Positions 52,454 to 62,166 of a stretch of 64,000 nucleotides of DNA are shown here, piece after piece. The position numbers and the translations under genes are program-made. Location: contig NZ_PDZB01000002.1 of assembly GCF_002743335.1 (NCBI RefSeq), positions 40,205 through 104,204 on the forward strand. The letters run 5' to 3'. Origin of the DNA: Sporosarcina sp. P32b (GTDB taxonomy: Bacteria; Bacillota; Bacilli; Bacillales_A; Planococcaceae). The notes below the pieces were generated by a model that had not been told where the DNA came from, did no database searches, and saw only the letters and a program-made list of their open reading frames with translations. Positions within the stretch are counted from its first letter, which is position 1; every line of letters starts with the position of its first letter.

Positions 52454-54643
52454 TTAATGAAATAGATCGGTTTCACGTGATTTCGCTAAAAGATGATGGG
52501 TTGCTTTATTCATTTTTTCTTTGAATACTATACCGAATGTAATGAATACCAATCCAACTACTACTAAAAACAACAGATCCTTTATAGTTCGGGCCCAGAC
52601 GATTCCTCCAACGGACTCTCTCATCAAGTCAATTGCGTATGTGAAAGGTAGGAAAGGGTTGATCCACTGGAAAAATGAAGGTAGCAGCATAATCGGATAC
52701 GTGCCACCAGATCCTGCAATCTGTAGCACGAGTAAGACAATGGCCATTGCTTTGCCAACATCACCGAACACCGAGACGAGCGTATAGACGATCGACATGA
52801 ATACAATACTAATTAATATCCCAAACAAGAAAAATGCGATCGGCTCTTTGACGGTTACACCAAGAAGTAGGATATCGCCGGTCGTCACGATCAGCGTCTG
52901 TATGCAGCCGATCAAACCGAATGTAAAAAGCCGGCCTACATAAATTTGTCTAGATGTGAATGTACCTTCACGGCTAATGTCTGTAGAGAGTAAAGAAATT
53001 AATAGTAAACAACCGACCCAAATGGAAAGTACCGTATAAAAAGGTGTCATGCCGGTACCGTAATTTTTGATCGGGAACAGCTTCGTTTCATTTAATACAA
53101 TCGGTTCCTCAAAGAAGCTCCGCTCCGCTTGTGGATTATTTTGCAGTAAGTCGATGATTTCATTAATATCTGTCGTACCTTGAATATCCTCAATACGATT
53201 TGCCAGTTGGTTCACTTTCTCGTAGACATATGGGTATTGGTTTAACGCGCTCTCGACTTGCTGTTTACCTTGCGTCAAGTGTTGATCAGCACTAGTTAAT
53301 GTTTGTTGTACTTCGGGAATGGCGTTCTGTACTTCAGTCAGCAACGCTTTGGCACTAGTTAGTGTCTTTAATGCCTGGGCAATTTCTTTGCGAATGTAAG
53401 GTTCTATCGTGTCGGTGTATTCTTTTAGGAATGAATCGGCTTTCATGGAAGTGTTCTCGGCAATCTTTTGCAAATCATTTATACTATTGCGTAGCCGCTC
53501 TTCTTCACCTTGCATAAGTGAGTCCATTGTACGTGCATTTTGTTGAATTTCATTTAGTAGATTTTTAAGATTGTCGACTTTTAGTAATGCCGCGTCTATT
53601 GGTTGGGAGAGAGTGGCATCTGTTGCATTTGCTTGTTCACCATTCAATTGTTCAGCTACATTCTTTATGTTCTGAAGGTCTTGCTGAAGTCCTTCTAGTT
53701 TTTCGATACTGCCAGTTAGACGATCGTCAACTGCTTGTTTCGTGCGATTCCATTCAGTAAAGTCAGGTGATAGTTGCTGAATTTGTTTGAGAAAATCATT
53801 GGTTTCATTCGTAATAGCAGTGATTTTCTCCACATCCGCTGTAATACGTGGTGCAGCTGCTTGTAGTCGGTTCTGCGCTGTTGTCAGCTGATCCAACGTA
53901 TCATTAATCGTTTTCAGTCCTGAATTCGTAGTTCGTTTCGCTTCAGGCAGTAACTGTTGGGCTTTGTTGATAATTTGTTTCGCAGAGTTGGCATCAGTTA
54001 CAATTCCTTCCAGTGTCTTGTGAATCGCTGGTAATTGCTTTTGAATGTCGAAGATGTATTGCTCGAATTTCTTGATATCAGGTAAATCTTTCTCGATTTC
54101 TATTCCAAGTTCATTAAACAAATCGAGTACCACACCATTGACCGTAGAGATAAAACGGCGGCTTACTTTGTCTACAATGACAGAAGCGCCTTTTTCCGTT
54201 ATTTTAGGTGCGATAGAATTCAATTTTTCATTGACGAAATAATGGATTTCCGCTTTTTCAGGCTCTCCTGAAGTGACTGTCGCAAGTTTGCTAGAGAAGT
54301 CTTTTGGAATAAAAATCGCCGCAAAATAGTCACCGTATTCTACGCCGTCCATTGCTTCCTCACTTGTAGTAAATGACCAATCCATCTCTTTATTATCTTG
54401 TAAAGTATTTATTAGTTCTTTACCGACATCAATCTGTTTGTCACGCACCATCGCGCCTTCATCTTCATTGACAATCGCGACAGGTAATTGGTCGGTATGG
54501 GCATAAGGGTCCCATGTTGCGTAGATATTCAGCCAGGCATATAAAGACGGTAAAAAAGTTAACCCGCCAATCAATAGGGCAGCTACCCAGTTTTTACTAA
54601 TATGCTTCAAATCCAATTTAAAAATATTCCAGCTTGTTTTCAC
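52454..54643 (-). CDS. YhgE/Pip family membrane protein
   Basis: A 729-residue protein. One N-terminal helix (about residues 18-38) leads to a large extracellular domain beginning DPYAHTDQLPVAIVNEDEGA, a long coiled-coil of about 300 residues rich in Gln, Leu and Thr, and five to six C-terminal helices of the ABC-2 permease type (VLSIWVGCLLLISLL onward). This is the YhgE/phage-infection-protein layout; members are linked to phage receptors and to type VII secretion. It starts at GTG with AAGAGGT upstream. No esx/ess gene is nearby. Confidence 0.9.
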   Translation of the reverse strand: MKTSWNIFKLDLKHISKNWVAALLIGGLTFLPSLYAWLNIYATWDPYAHTDQLPVAIVNEDEGAMVRDKQIDVGKELINTLQDNKEMDWSFTTSEEAMDGVEYGDYFAAIFIPKDFSSKLATVTSGEPEKAEIHYFVNEKLNSIAPKITEKGASVIVDKVSRRFISTVNGVVLDLFNELGIEIEKDLPDIKKFEQYIFDIQKQLPAIHKTLEGIVTDANSAKQIINKAQQLLPEAKRTTNSGLKTINDTLDQLTTAQNRLQAAAPRITADVEKITAITNETNDFLKQIQQLSPDFTEWNRTKQAVDDRLTGSIEKLEGLQQDLQNIKNVAEQLNGEQANATDATLSQPIDAALLKVDNLKNLLNEIQQNARTMDSLMQGEEERLRNSINDLQKIAENTSMKADSFLKEYTDTIEPYIRKEIAQALKTLTSAKALLTEVQNAIPEVQQTLTSADQHLTQGKQQVESALNQYPYVYEKVNQLANRIEDIQGTTDINEIIDLLQNNPQAERSFFEEPIVLNETKLFPIKNYGTGMTPFYTVLSIWVGCLLLISLLSTDISREGTFTSRQIYVGRLFTFGLIGCIQTLIVTTGDILLLGVTVKEPIAFFLFGILISIVFMSIVYTLVSVFGDVGKAMAIVLLVLQIAGSGGTYPIMLLPSFFQWINPFLPFTYAIDLMRESVGGIVWARTIKDLLFLVVVGLVFITFGIVFKEKMNKATHHLLAKSRETDLFH

Positions 54644-54811
54644 GATTTACCTCTTTTCCAGTAACGCTTTTTATTAGCTATTATGCCCATAAAACTGGAA
54701 TTCAACTGATTTCTTTTGTGATTTTAAAATGTGTTTCTGCGTCTAGGTTAGGAAGCCAAAGATTGGTACAGAAATGCACAGGAATATTTTCCGCACGAAA
54801 GATGTTTCACT

Positions 54812-54863
54812 AAAAAAAGCACCTTGTCCCTAGCTGATATAGCAGGGAATAAGATGCTTTTTC
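54812..54863 (-). terminator. Terminator of the gamma-glutamyltranspeptidase gene
   Basis: On the minus strand AAAAAGCATCTTATTCCCTGCT pairs with AGCTAGGGACAAGGTGCTTTTT-like arms around ATATC, followed by a T run; the two arms are at 54812-54835 and 54841-54862. Confidence 0.8.
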
Positions 54864-54879
54864 TATAATAGTAGGTAAT

Positions 54880-56634
54880 TTATTTACTTACACCAATTGC
54901 GGCTCCATTACGGCTGGAATCAGCAACGCCTTTATAGACGCCTTCCTTTTGGTCGATTAGAATACTTTGTACATTCCCGATCGTAGTCGGCTTGTCACCA
55001 AATTGATGACCGAGTACACGTAAGTAATCCATTGTTTGTTGTGGAATCTCGCTTTCATAACGATAGGTTGATGTGCTGTTCGTATAGATTCTAGGCTCTT
55101 CTACAGCGGCTTTTAGCTCCATACCATATTCAATCGAGTGAATAATCGTTTGCAAAACAGATGTGATAATTGTCGGTCCACCGGGGGAACCAACCGAGAG
55201 AACCGGCTTGCCATCTTCAAATACGATAGTTGGTGTCATGCTACTGAGTGGACGCTTATTCGGTTCTACTTGGTTCGCTCCGCCTGGTACTGCGTCAAAG
55301 TCTGTTAGTTCGTTATTTAGGACAATTCCGTAACCTGGCACCATGATTCCGCTACCAAATAGTTGTTCAATAGTTGTCGTGTTAGAGACAACATTGCCCC
55401 ATTGATCCGTTACAGAGTAGTGCGTCGTTTCACCGAGTTTGTCTGGGGCAGGCTGTACTGTAGCTACAGTTGCATTCGGTTTGTTTTCATACTTCCATGG
55501 GTCGCCAGCTTTTGGATCTTTCATCATGTGATCCAAGTTGATCAAGTTCGTGCGTTCCTGGATATATTGTGGATTCAATAGTCCTTTTAGTGGAACATCG
55601 ACAAAATCAGGATCTCCAGCATAGATGGCACGGTCAGCATATGCGAGATGCATAGTTTCCGCAAGTAGGTGATATTTCTGCCATGATTTTACGTTATATT
55701 GGGAAAGATTGAAGTGATCCAGAATACCAAGCATCTGAAGAAGGAAGACGCCTCCAGAGCTAGGGGGTGGCATGCTAGCAATCTGATAGCCTTTGTAATC
55801 GCCCCAAATGGGATCGTCCATCGTAATCGCGTATGTACGTAAATCTTCAGGTGTCATAGTGCCGCCATATTGTTGTACTGCGCCCGCGATAGCTTGTGCA
55901 ATTTCTCCTTTATAGAATACATCTGTACCTTGGTTTTTAATTAATTCAAATGTTTTCGCCAAGTCTTTTTGTACTAATAGGTCACCTTCGCGCATAGGCT
56001 TGCCGTCAGGTACGAATATTTTTCCAGACTCTTTAAAAGCTAGTTTCAACTTATTTTCTTCAATAGCTTCCGCTAATACCGAGTCAATGGGGAAACCGTT
56101 TCGAGCCAAGTCAATTGCAGGATCAATTAATTCAGACATTGGAAGAGTACCAAAGCGTGAAAGTGCTTCCTCTAGTCCTTTTAACGTTCCTGGGACACCG
56201 ACTGAATTTCCACCTTCCACTCGTTTAGAGAAGGGGATGGGTTCGCCTTTATCATCTAAAAACATGGTAGGAGTAGCTCCTGCTGGTGCGCGTTCACGGC
56301 TGTTGATGATCTGTGTTTTATCCGTGTTGGCATCATAATACATGAGGAATCCTCCGCCACCAATACCAGACATCATAGGCTCTGTCACGTTCAGTGCAAA
56401 TTGGATAGCAACAGCGGCGTCAATCGCATTCCCGCCATTCGCTAATACATCGGCACCGACTTTCGATGCTAATGGATGCGCTGTCGTTACCATACCATCA
56501 AGTCCAGTTGCTACTTGACGATAATTTGAATAGTCCGTATCCCAATCACTAGCAAGTATAGTTCCTGGTAATGTACTGAATAAAAGTAAAAAACTCAATG
56601 GAAGCACTAGAATCCAATTCAATCGTTTCTTCAA
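54880..56634 (-). CDS. ggt: Secreted gamma-glutamyltranspeptidase
   Basis: A 584-residue Ntn-hydrolase precursor with a signal peptide (cleavage near ILAS-D, residue 29). The autoprocessing and catalytic Thr is T403 in GETTHYSV; the substrate residues in NTTTIEQLFGSG and the oxyanion glycines in SVGSPGGPTI are present. Processing gives a large and a small subunit. It cleaves glutathione or poly-gamma-glutamate outside the cell. It starts at TTG with AAAGGGTGAAG in front. A perfect CcpA site overlaps its promoter (56741-56759), so glucose repression is expected. Confidence 0.95.
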   Translation of the reverse strand: MKKRLNWILVLPLSFLLLFSTLPGTILASDWDTDYSNYRQVATGLDGMVTTAHPLASKVGADVLANGGNAIDAAVAIQFALNVTEPMMSGIGGGGFLMYYDANTDKTQIINSRERAPAGATPTMFLDDKGEPIPFSKRVEGGNSVGVPGTLKGLEEALSRFGTLPMSELIDPAIDLARNGFPIDSVLAEAIEENKLKLAFKESGKIFVPDGKPMREGDLLVQKDLAKTFELIKNQGTDVFYKGEIAQAIAGAVQQYGGTMTPEDLRTYAITMDDPIWGDYKGYQIASMPPPSSGGVFLLQMLGILDHFNLSQYNVKSWQKYHLLAETMHLAYADRAIYAGDPDFVDVPLKGLLNPQYIQERTNLINLDHMMKDPKAGDPWKYENKPNATVATVQPAPDKLGETTHYSVTDQWGNVVSNTTTIEQLFGSGIMVPGYGIVLNNELTDFDAVPGGANQVEPNKRPLSSMTPTIVFEDGKPVLSVGSPGGPTIITSVLQTIIHSIEYGMELKAAVEEPRIYTNSTSTYRYESEIPQQTMDYLRVLGHQFGDKPTTIGNVQSILIDQKEGVYKGVADSSRNGAAIGVSK

Positions 56635-57016
56635 TCACTTCACCCTTTCAGAAATGTTTTTACTTTATCCTAGCAGTCGCTCTCCTTTCCAATTAAGTTA
56701 GATTATCACATTCTAATAGCGTGATAGCCTGAATAGTTAGATTATAGCAAACGCTTACATATATAAGTAGATTATATTTCGGATTTCGAAATTCAGTTCT
56801 AAAGTAGTTAGCGAGCGACGAATTTTCTAGTAATAAATAACCTACTAGCGGTCTGCCGATTTTCTACTAGGGAAACTAAATGAAACCATTTCACTAAAAG
56901 TAGAGCATGTTTTCTACAGTTAATTTATTTTGTTATTCTTCATACAATCTTAAGAAACGTCTGCTACCATTCTTCAGACTTCTCCTTCATAATGAATAGT
57001 ATAGGCGGGTGTATAC
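56635..57016. other. Divergent intergenic region between ggt and the carboxypeptidase gene
   Basis: Contains the ggt promoter and cre site. The rest is AT-rich with no hairpin or gene seen; the promoter for the carboxypeptidase must lie in its right part. Confidence 0.45.
56741..56759 (-). promoter_or_regulatory. ggt promoter -10 box with overlapping cre (CcpA) site
   Basis: On the minus strand TGTAAGCGTTTGCT (56746-56759) matches the cre consensus TGWAARCGYTWNCW at all 14 positions. It runs into TATAAT (56741-56746), a consensus -10 box about 105 bp before the ggt start. CcpA binding here would block RNA polymerase. Confidence 0.8.
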
Positions 57017-57901
57017 ATGAAGAAATTACTACTGGTGTTACTCATCTGTTTGGGGATCTATGCGGTTGTTACCCAATGGAACGATGTGCAATTGATTGAT
57101 GAAAATTGGAGTGCCTCGTCGAAGGCCATGATTCTCTTGAATGCACATACAGGTGAGGTGTTATATGAGAAAAATAGTAACAAACCATTACCGATTGCTA
57201 GCATGACAAAATTAATGACACAATATATCGTTTTGAATACGATCAAAAACGGCACGATTTCCTGGGAAACTACCTACCAACCAAGTCCCACCGTGATGGA
57301 TATGGCACAGTTCGCTAGCGCTGCGAAGCTCGGCATGAAAGCGAATGAAAGTTATACAGTACGTGAACTATTTACAGCGATGACGGTCATTTCAGCAAAT
57401 GATGCAGCGCTTGCGTTAGCTGAAATTGTGGCAGGGACAGAAGAGGATTTCGTTGCGATCATGAATGAACAAGCACGTGCGTTTAAGCTAAAGAAAACTG
57501 TTTTCTATAATCCACATGGCTTAGATGGCAATTATCTTGGCAGGGGTGATGATAAAAACAATTTGGCAACCGCTCATGATATGGCAGTGATCGCTGACCG
57601 ACTCATCGCCACGCATCCTGAAGTATTGGAATTCGCCAGTATGACGCACTTCATGTCTGATGAAGGAATGAAGATGTGGAATACGAATTTATTGTTGCCT
57701 GGTATGCGTATGCAAATGGCTGGCATCGATGGATTAAAGACTGGATATACCGATGCGGCAGGTTCGTGTTTTACGGGCAGTGGGGTATTCAATGGAGAAC
57801 GGGTGATTTCCGTATTAATTGGAGTAGAGGAAGTAGATGGCGATGTAACGGAACCACGTTTTAATGTAACTAGGGAAATGGTGGAGCGGTTTGTAAAGTG
57901 A
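57017..57901 (+). CDS. D-alanyl-D-alanine carboxypeptidase (class A, PBP5/DacF-like)
   Basis: A 294-residue penicillin-binding protein. The catalytic motifs are complete: S62-M-T-K65, S127-A-N129 and K241-T-G243. A single N-terminal hydrophobic segment (residues 2-18) acts as signal or anchor. The C-terminal beta-domain and amphipathic anchor of PBP5 are absent, which makes this a short form. It trims the terminal D-Ala of peptidoglycan. GGCGGG lies 8 nt before the ATG. Monocistronic. Confidence 0.92.
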   Translation: MKKLLLVLLICLGIYAVVTQWNDVQLIDENWSASSKAMILLNAHTGEVLYEKNSNKPLPIASMTKLMTQYIVLNTIKNGTISWETTYQPSPTVMDMAQFASAAKLGMKANESYTVRELFTAMTVISANDAALALAEIVAGTEEDFVAIMNEQARAFKLKKTVFYNPHGLDGNYLGRGDDKNNLATAHDMAVIADRLIATHPEVLEFASMTHFMSDEGMKMWNTNLLLPGMRMQMAGIDGLKTGYTDAAGSCFTGSGVFNGERVISVLIGVEEVDGDVTEPRFNVTREMVERFVK

Positions 57902-57925
57902 TAATTAACTTATATCTGTTTTAAG

Positions 57926-57970
57926 AAAGACTGCGCTAGAAACGATGGTGGTTTCTAGTGCAGTCTTTAT
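57926..57970. terminator. Bidirectional terminator between convergent genes
   Basis: AAAGACTGCGCTAGAAAC pairs with GTTTCTAGTGCAGTCTTT with one wobble, between the carboxypeptidase and bioA. Confidence 0.88.
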
Positions 57971-57981
57971 AAATTTTGTAG

Positions 57982-59352
57982 TTATTGCTGAATACTACTC
58001 ATAGCCACCAATTCTTCTGTCACTGCCTGAATACCTTCCGTCATTAGAGCAACCATTTCTGCTAACTGTTCATTTGATGTAGCAAGAGGCGGCATCAGGA
58101 CAATGACATCCCCGAGCGGCCTTGTCAGCAAACCGAGCTTTCTCATTTCCAGTGTAGCTCGGTAAGCTACACGGCTTTCTAATGGGAAAGACTCTTTTGT
58201 GTGCTTGTCTTTCACGATTTCAATTCCGCACATCAAGCCACATTGTCTAACATCTCCTACATGTGAAAGTTGCTTGACGTCCACTAGCAATTCCTTAAGC
58301 AACATAGACTTTTCTTCTGCCTGCTTTACCAGTTGCTCTTTCTCGAATATTTCCAAGTTAGCTAGCGCTACTGCACATCCGAGCTGGTTCCCTGTGTATG
58401 AATGTCCATGGAAGAATGTTTTCATTTCTTCATATTCTCCATAAAACGCATCGTAGATTTCTTCCGTCGCAAATGTTGCGGCGACTGGCAAATAGCCCCC
58501 TGTAAGTCCTTTTGCTACAGTCATGAGATCGGGCTGGATTCCTTCATGCTCGACAGCGAACATTTTCCCAGTGCGTCCGAAACCGGTAGCTACTTCATCG
58601 ACAATCAGTAAAACGTTAAATTCATTGCACAATTGTTCAACGCCTTTTAAATAACCTGCTGGCATTGTATTCATTCCGCCAGCTCCTTGAATCATCGGCT
58701 CAAGCACCATTCCTGCAATTTCTTCATGGCGTTCTTCAAATAACAAACGCAGTTCCCGTAGACTTTCATCTCGCACGATATTCTCATCACCTGAAGGGTG
58801 GCGGTAAACGGATGGGAATGGAATGACGAGTGCATCAAATAATAGGGAAGTATAGACTTTATGATACAGTTCAATCGAACCGACACTCATCGTCCCGACC
58901 GTATCACCGTGATATCCGTTGCTAACTGTCACAAAGCGTGTTTTTTTCTCGAGACCTTTATTCTGCCAATACTGATACGCCATCTTCACCGCTATCTCAA
59001 CAGATGTCGCGCCACTATCCGAGTAAAACACGCGGGTCAATCTTTCGGGAACTAATTTCACTAATTTCTCTGCCAGCAAAATTGAAGGTATATTTGCTGC
59101 TCCGAGTAACGTTGAATGCGCAATGGACTGCAGTTGCGTTTGTATGGCTTCATCTAATTCCTTTTTTCGGTGGCCATGTACATTTAGCCACAATGAGGAA
59201 TAGCCATCCAAATACGTTTTGCCATGTATATCCGTCACTGTCACGCCTTCTCCGCTTGCAATGATAAGCGGATCTTTCTCGTAATCCGACATCTGTGTAA
59301 ATGGCAGCCACATATATTGCTTACTTTTCTTAAGTAATTGATTTGCTTCCAC
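57982..59352 (-). CDS. bioA: Adenosylmethionine-8-amino-7-oxononanoate aminotransferase
   Basis: A 456-residue PLP enzyme making 7,8-diaminopelargonate in biotin synthesis. The PLP lysine is K281 (TVAKGLTGG), the partner aspartate is D252 in [13 protein letters not shown], and the substrate/SAM region has WLPFTQM near the N-terminus and a Gly-Tyr-His at GYHGDT. It starts at GTG with GGAGGCG upstream, inside the end of bioD (23-nt overlap), so translation is probably coupled. The BirA operator at 60082 controls the pair. Confidence 0.96.
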   Translation of the reverse strand: MEANQLLKKSKQYMWLPFTQMSDYEKDPLIIASGEGVTVTDIHGKTYLDGYSSLWLNVHGHRKKELDEAIQTQLQSIAHSTLLGAANIPSILLAEKLVKLVPERLTRVFYSDSGATSVEIAVKMAYQYWQNKGLEKKTRFVTVSNGYHGDTVGTMSVGSIELYHKVYTSLLFDALVIPFPSVYRHPSGDENIVRDESLRELRLLFEERHEEIAGMVLEPMIQGAGGMNTMPAGYLKGVEQLCNEFNVLLIVDEVATGFGRTGKMFAVEHEGIQPDLMTVAKGLTGGYLPVAATFATEEIYDAFYGEYEEMKTFFHGHSYTGNQLGCAVALANLEIFEKEQLVKQAEEKSMLLKELLVDVKQLSHVGDVRQCGLMCGIEIVKDKHTKESFPLESRVAYRATLEMRKLGLLTRPLGDVIVLMPPLATSNEQLAEMVALMTEGIQAVTEELVAMSSIQQ

Positions 59353-60058
59353 TCTGTAACGCCTCCTCTAAAATTGTAAAATCCCATTCTTTATAACATT
59401 TCTTTTTCTTTTCCGAATCCATCAGCGTTTCTTGAATGTCTTTCTGATAGGGAATGATCCCAATCACTGGGATACCGCTCAGCTTATAGATCATTTCCAC
59501 ATTGTCTTTGATGATATGTGGGGAGTCTTGCGCCGTATCATTGAATAAAAGCCCTGCGATTCGAATCCCTCTTGCTTTCATTGCTTCGATTGAAAGGAGT
59601 GTGTGGTTAATCGTCCCAACACCCGCTCGTGCCACTAATACCACAGGTGCCATCAATTCTGCCAGCCAATCAATCATGCAATACCCTGCTGAGGTTAGCG
59701 GAACATATAGCCCCCCAGCTCCTTCTACTACGATGCCGTCATACCTTTCACTATGCTTCTTCACCGTTTGTGTCAGTCTATTAATATCGATTTGTACGTC
59801 TTCCAAACTGGCAGCCAAGTGAGGCGAGCAAGGTGTAGTGAATAAATAGTCGGGGGAGAGTTGTTCTTTGTCCGATGCCATACCATAGGTCATACTATCC
59901 GGCGCCGCAAAGCTGTCATTGCGTAAAATCGCTCCTGTTTGGATAGGTTTAAACGGGACGAAATTCCGACCGTTCGTAGATAAAAATTCACTGAGTAACA
60001 CAGTGGCTACGGTTTTTCCGGCATCAGTATCTGTTCCGGTAATGAATAATATCGACAC
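59330..60058 (-). CDS. bioD: Dethiobiotin synthetase
   Basis: A 242-residue ATPase that closes the ureido ring of dethiobiotin. The P-loop is GTDTDAGKT (residues 8-16); K in PFKPIQTG and the [10 protein letters not shown] motif are present. It starts at GTG with AAAGGAG in front. It is the first gene of bioDA and lies directly behind the BirA operator. bioB, bioF and the pimelate genes are not in this window. Confidence 0.95.
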   Translation of the reverse strand: MSILFITGTDTDAGKTVATVLLSEFLSTNGRNFVPFKPIQTGAILRNDSFAAPDSMTYGMASDKEQLSPDYLFTTPCSPHLAASLEDVQIDINRLTQTVKKHSERYDGIVVEGAGGLYVPLTSAGYCMIDWLAELMAPVVLVARAGVGTINHTLLSIEAMKARGIRIAGLLFNDTAQDSPHIIKDNVEMIYKLSGIPVIGIIPYQKDIQETLMDSEKKKKCYKEWDFTILEEALQSGSKSIT

Positions 60059-60081
60059 GTTATAAACTCCTTTTGAAAATA

Positions 60082-60114
60082 TAGGTTAACTAAATACTAA
60101 ATTATGTTAACATA
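60082..60114. promoter_or_regulatory. BirA operator between bioD and bioY
   Basis: AGGTTAAC (60083-60090), a 15-bp AT-rich spacer and GTTAACATA (60106-60114) form the inverted repeat typical of the Firmicutes biotin repressor. It sits between the divergent bioDA and bioY genes and can serve both. Confidence 0.85.
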
Positions 60115-60154
60115 TAAATTGTGAGACAACAATAGAAAGTAGGAGGATTAGAAA

Positions 60155-60721
60155 ATGAAAGCAAAAGAACTTGTACTTTGCGCATTATTTGCGGCATTGA
60201 TGGGGGTGGGAGCGAACATAGCGCCTCTACTGACGATTGGAGGTGTGCCAGTCACGCTTCAGTTGCTATTTGCAATATTGGCAGGGGGATTACTAGGTAG
60301 CCGATTAGGGGCCTTGTCTATGTTTGCGTATTTATTTATTGGGTTGGCAGGTGCTCCGATTTTTGCACAATTTAAAGGGGGACTCGGTAGTTTCATTAGC
60401 CCGACGTTTGGTTACATTATTTCTTTTATCTTTGTAGCTTATTTCGTAGGGAAGTTTTTCGAGCGTAAACCATCGTGGTTTAGTTATGCGGGTGCAGGTT
60501 TTCTCGCAATAGCAGTGAACTACATAATCGGTACGAATTATATGTATTTTGCGTATGTATACTGGGTAGAAGCGCCTGCTGGCTTCAGTTATGCACTTGC
60601 TTGGTCTTGGATGGTTGCGTATTTACCACTGGATATCGGAGTTACGATTCTGTCTATTCTATTGATTCCTAGACTGCAAAAAGCTATTAGATTCAAGCCT
60701 CTAAGCAAGCGTTTAACATAA
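60155..60721 (+). CDS. bioY: Biotin transporter BioY
   Basis: A 188-residue S-component of the ECF transporter family with six helices. The family segments are GGVPVTLQLLFAILAGGLLGSRLGALSMFAYLFIGLAGAPIF and the GGLGSFISPTFGYIISF stretch that forms the biotin pocket. AGGAGG precedes the ATG. It is divergent from bioDA across the BirA operator, so uptake and synthesis are co-regulated. No ECF ATPase genes are adjacent; the shared module is presumably elsewhere. Confidence 0.95.
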   Translation: MKAKELVLCALFAALMGVGANIAPLLTIGGVPVTLQLLFAILAGGLLGSRLGALSMFAYLFIGLAGAPIFAQFKGGLGSFISPTFGYIISFIFVAYFVGKFFERKPSWFSYAGAGFLAIAVNYIIGTNYMYFAYVYWVEAPAGFSYALAWSWMVAYLPLDIGVTILSILLIPRLQKAIRFKPLSKRLT

Positions 60722-60773
60722 AAAATATACCTGTGTGAGGACAATCGAGAAGTTCTCACGCAGGTATATTTTC
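60722..60773. terminator. Bidirectional hairpin terminator of the dispersed family
   Basis: AAAATATACCTGTGTGAG pairs with CTCACGCAGGTATATTTT, between convergent bioY and the SDR gene. Confidence 0.88.
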
Positions 60774-60775
60774 AC

Positions 60776-61519
60776 TTACACCATCAAAAATCCGCCACTG
60801 ACACTAATACACTCTCCGTTAACAAAACTCGAATCATCTGAAGCTAAAAATGCAACCACTGAAGCAACTTCCGCAGGGTCACCCATACGACCCGCCGGCG
60901 TTAACATCGTCGCCATTTTCTTTACATCATCCGGCAAATCTTTCGTCATATCGGTATTGATCTGTCCTGGTGCAACCGCATTGACCGTTATCTGCTTAGC
61001 ACCGTTTTCTTTAGCTAGCGTTCGAGTCAAACCAAGTACACCTGCTTTTGATGCACTGTAATTTCCTTGTCCCATGTTGCCCCAGCTGGAAGAAGAGGAG
61101 ACATTGACGATCTTACCGTACTGTTGTTTACGCATTTGCGGAATGACCGCTTGGCACGTATAAAACATGCTGTTGAGATTAACGTCCAGTACAGAATGCC
61201 ACTGCTCGGGCGTCATTTTATGGAAAAATGCATCCCTCGTTATACCTGCGTTATTGACCAATATATCGATCTTGCCGAACTTCTCGTAAATCGTAGAGAA
61301 CGTTTTCGAAACATCTTCTGGATCGGCTACGTTGCACTTCATAGGGTAGACGTTCTCACCTGAGGCATACAACGCCGAAGCTGTTCGTTCCAATTTTTCG
61401 AAATTGACATCTAAAATGATTACTGTTGCCCCGTCATTGAGTAAACGTGCGGCTATCTTCTCACCGATTCCTTGTGCTGCACCTGTTACGACCGCGATCT
61501 TATCTAGTAATTCCCCCAT
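60776..61519 (-). CDS. Short-chain dehydrogenase/reductase, FabG/PhaB-like
   Basis: A 247-residue SDR. The cofactor motif is GAAQGIGE (residues 13-20), followed by NNAG, catalytic Ser in SSSSSW and YSASK. The length and PxQWxxVLDVNL region are like 3-oxoacyl-ACP or acetoacetyl-CoA reductases. AAGGAG precedes the ATG. As no fatty acid or polyester genes are near, it is probably not the housekeeping FabG. Monocistronic. Confidence 0.88.
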   Translation of the reverse strand: MGELLDKIAVVTGAAQGIGEKIAARLLNDGATVIILDVNFEKLERTASALYASGENVYPMKCNVADPEDVSKTFSTIYEKFGKIDILVNNAGITRDAFFHKMTPEQWHSVLDVNLNSMFYTCQAVIPQMRKQQYGKIVNVSSSSSWGNMGQGNYSASKAGVLGLTRTLAKENGAKQITVNAVAPGQINTDMTKDLPDDVKKMATMLTPAGRMGDPAEVASVVAFLASDDSSFVNGECISVSGGFLMV

Positions 61520-61734
61520 ATTTCACACTCCTTATCATTTTTATAGAATAGTAAGATTACTTTACCATAAATGAATGATGATTCATATAGTCGATTATTC
61601 ACCTAGAGAATATTAGCAAATGCAATAATCTAGCATCCGCCAACTCAATCACGTGAAATAATTCCTTCTATCCTTTACTATTGAAGTCAGTACGACGTAA
61701 AACACTTAACCCCACGAAAGGCGGAGATATTCAA

Positions 61735-62166
61735 ATGAACGCTTATGATGAGTACATGCGCGGAATCGTTACACCGATGCGCGAAGAACTAACGACTGCA
61801 GGATTTACAGAACTAACAACGGCTGATGAAGTCAACGATACGCTTAAAGACTTGGAAGGTTCAGCGATCATCATGATCAACTCGGTATGTGGATGTGCAG
61901 CAGGTTTAGCACGTCCAGCAGTACGCGAGGCAATAGAAGAAGTAAAACCGGATCACCTATTTACGGTGTTTGCTGGACAAGATAAAGAAGCGACGGAAAC
62001 ATTCCGTTCGTACTTCCCAGAAATCCCACCAAGTTCACCATCCATCGCAATTTGGAATGAAGGCAAAGTGGCTTACTTTATTCCACGTGAACAAATCGAA
62101 AACTTCCAAAAAGATCAAATTAAAGAACATCTCGTCGACGTCTTAACTAAAGTTGTTGCTCAGTGA
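61735..62166 (+). CDS. brxA: Bacilliredoxin BrxA (YphP/YqiW family)
   Basis: A 143-residue protein with the CGC active site (C52-G-C54 in SVCGCAAG) of the YphP/YqiW bacilliredoxins, which remove bacillithiol from mixed disulfides on proteins. Gene order with ypiP immediately after is that of Bacillus yphP, which favours BrxA over BrxB. GGCGGAGA precedes ATG 61735. Together with brxC it implies a working bacillithiol system. Confidence 0.93.
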   Translation: MNAYDEYMRGIVTPMREELTTAGFTELTTADEVNDTLKDLEGSAIIMINSVCGCAAGLARPAVREAIEEVKPDHLFTVFAGQDKEATETFRSYFPEIPPSSPSIAIWNEGKVAYFIPREQIENFQKDQIKEHLVDVLTKVVAQ

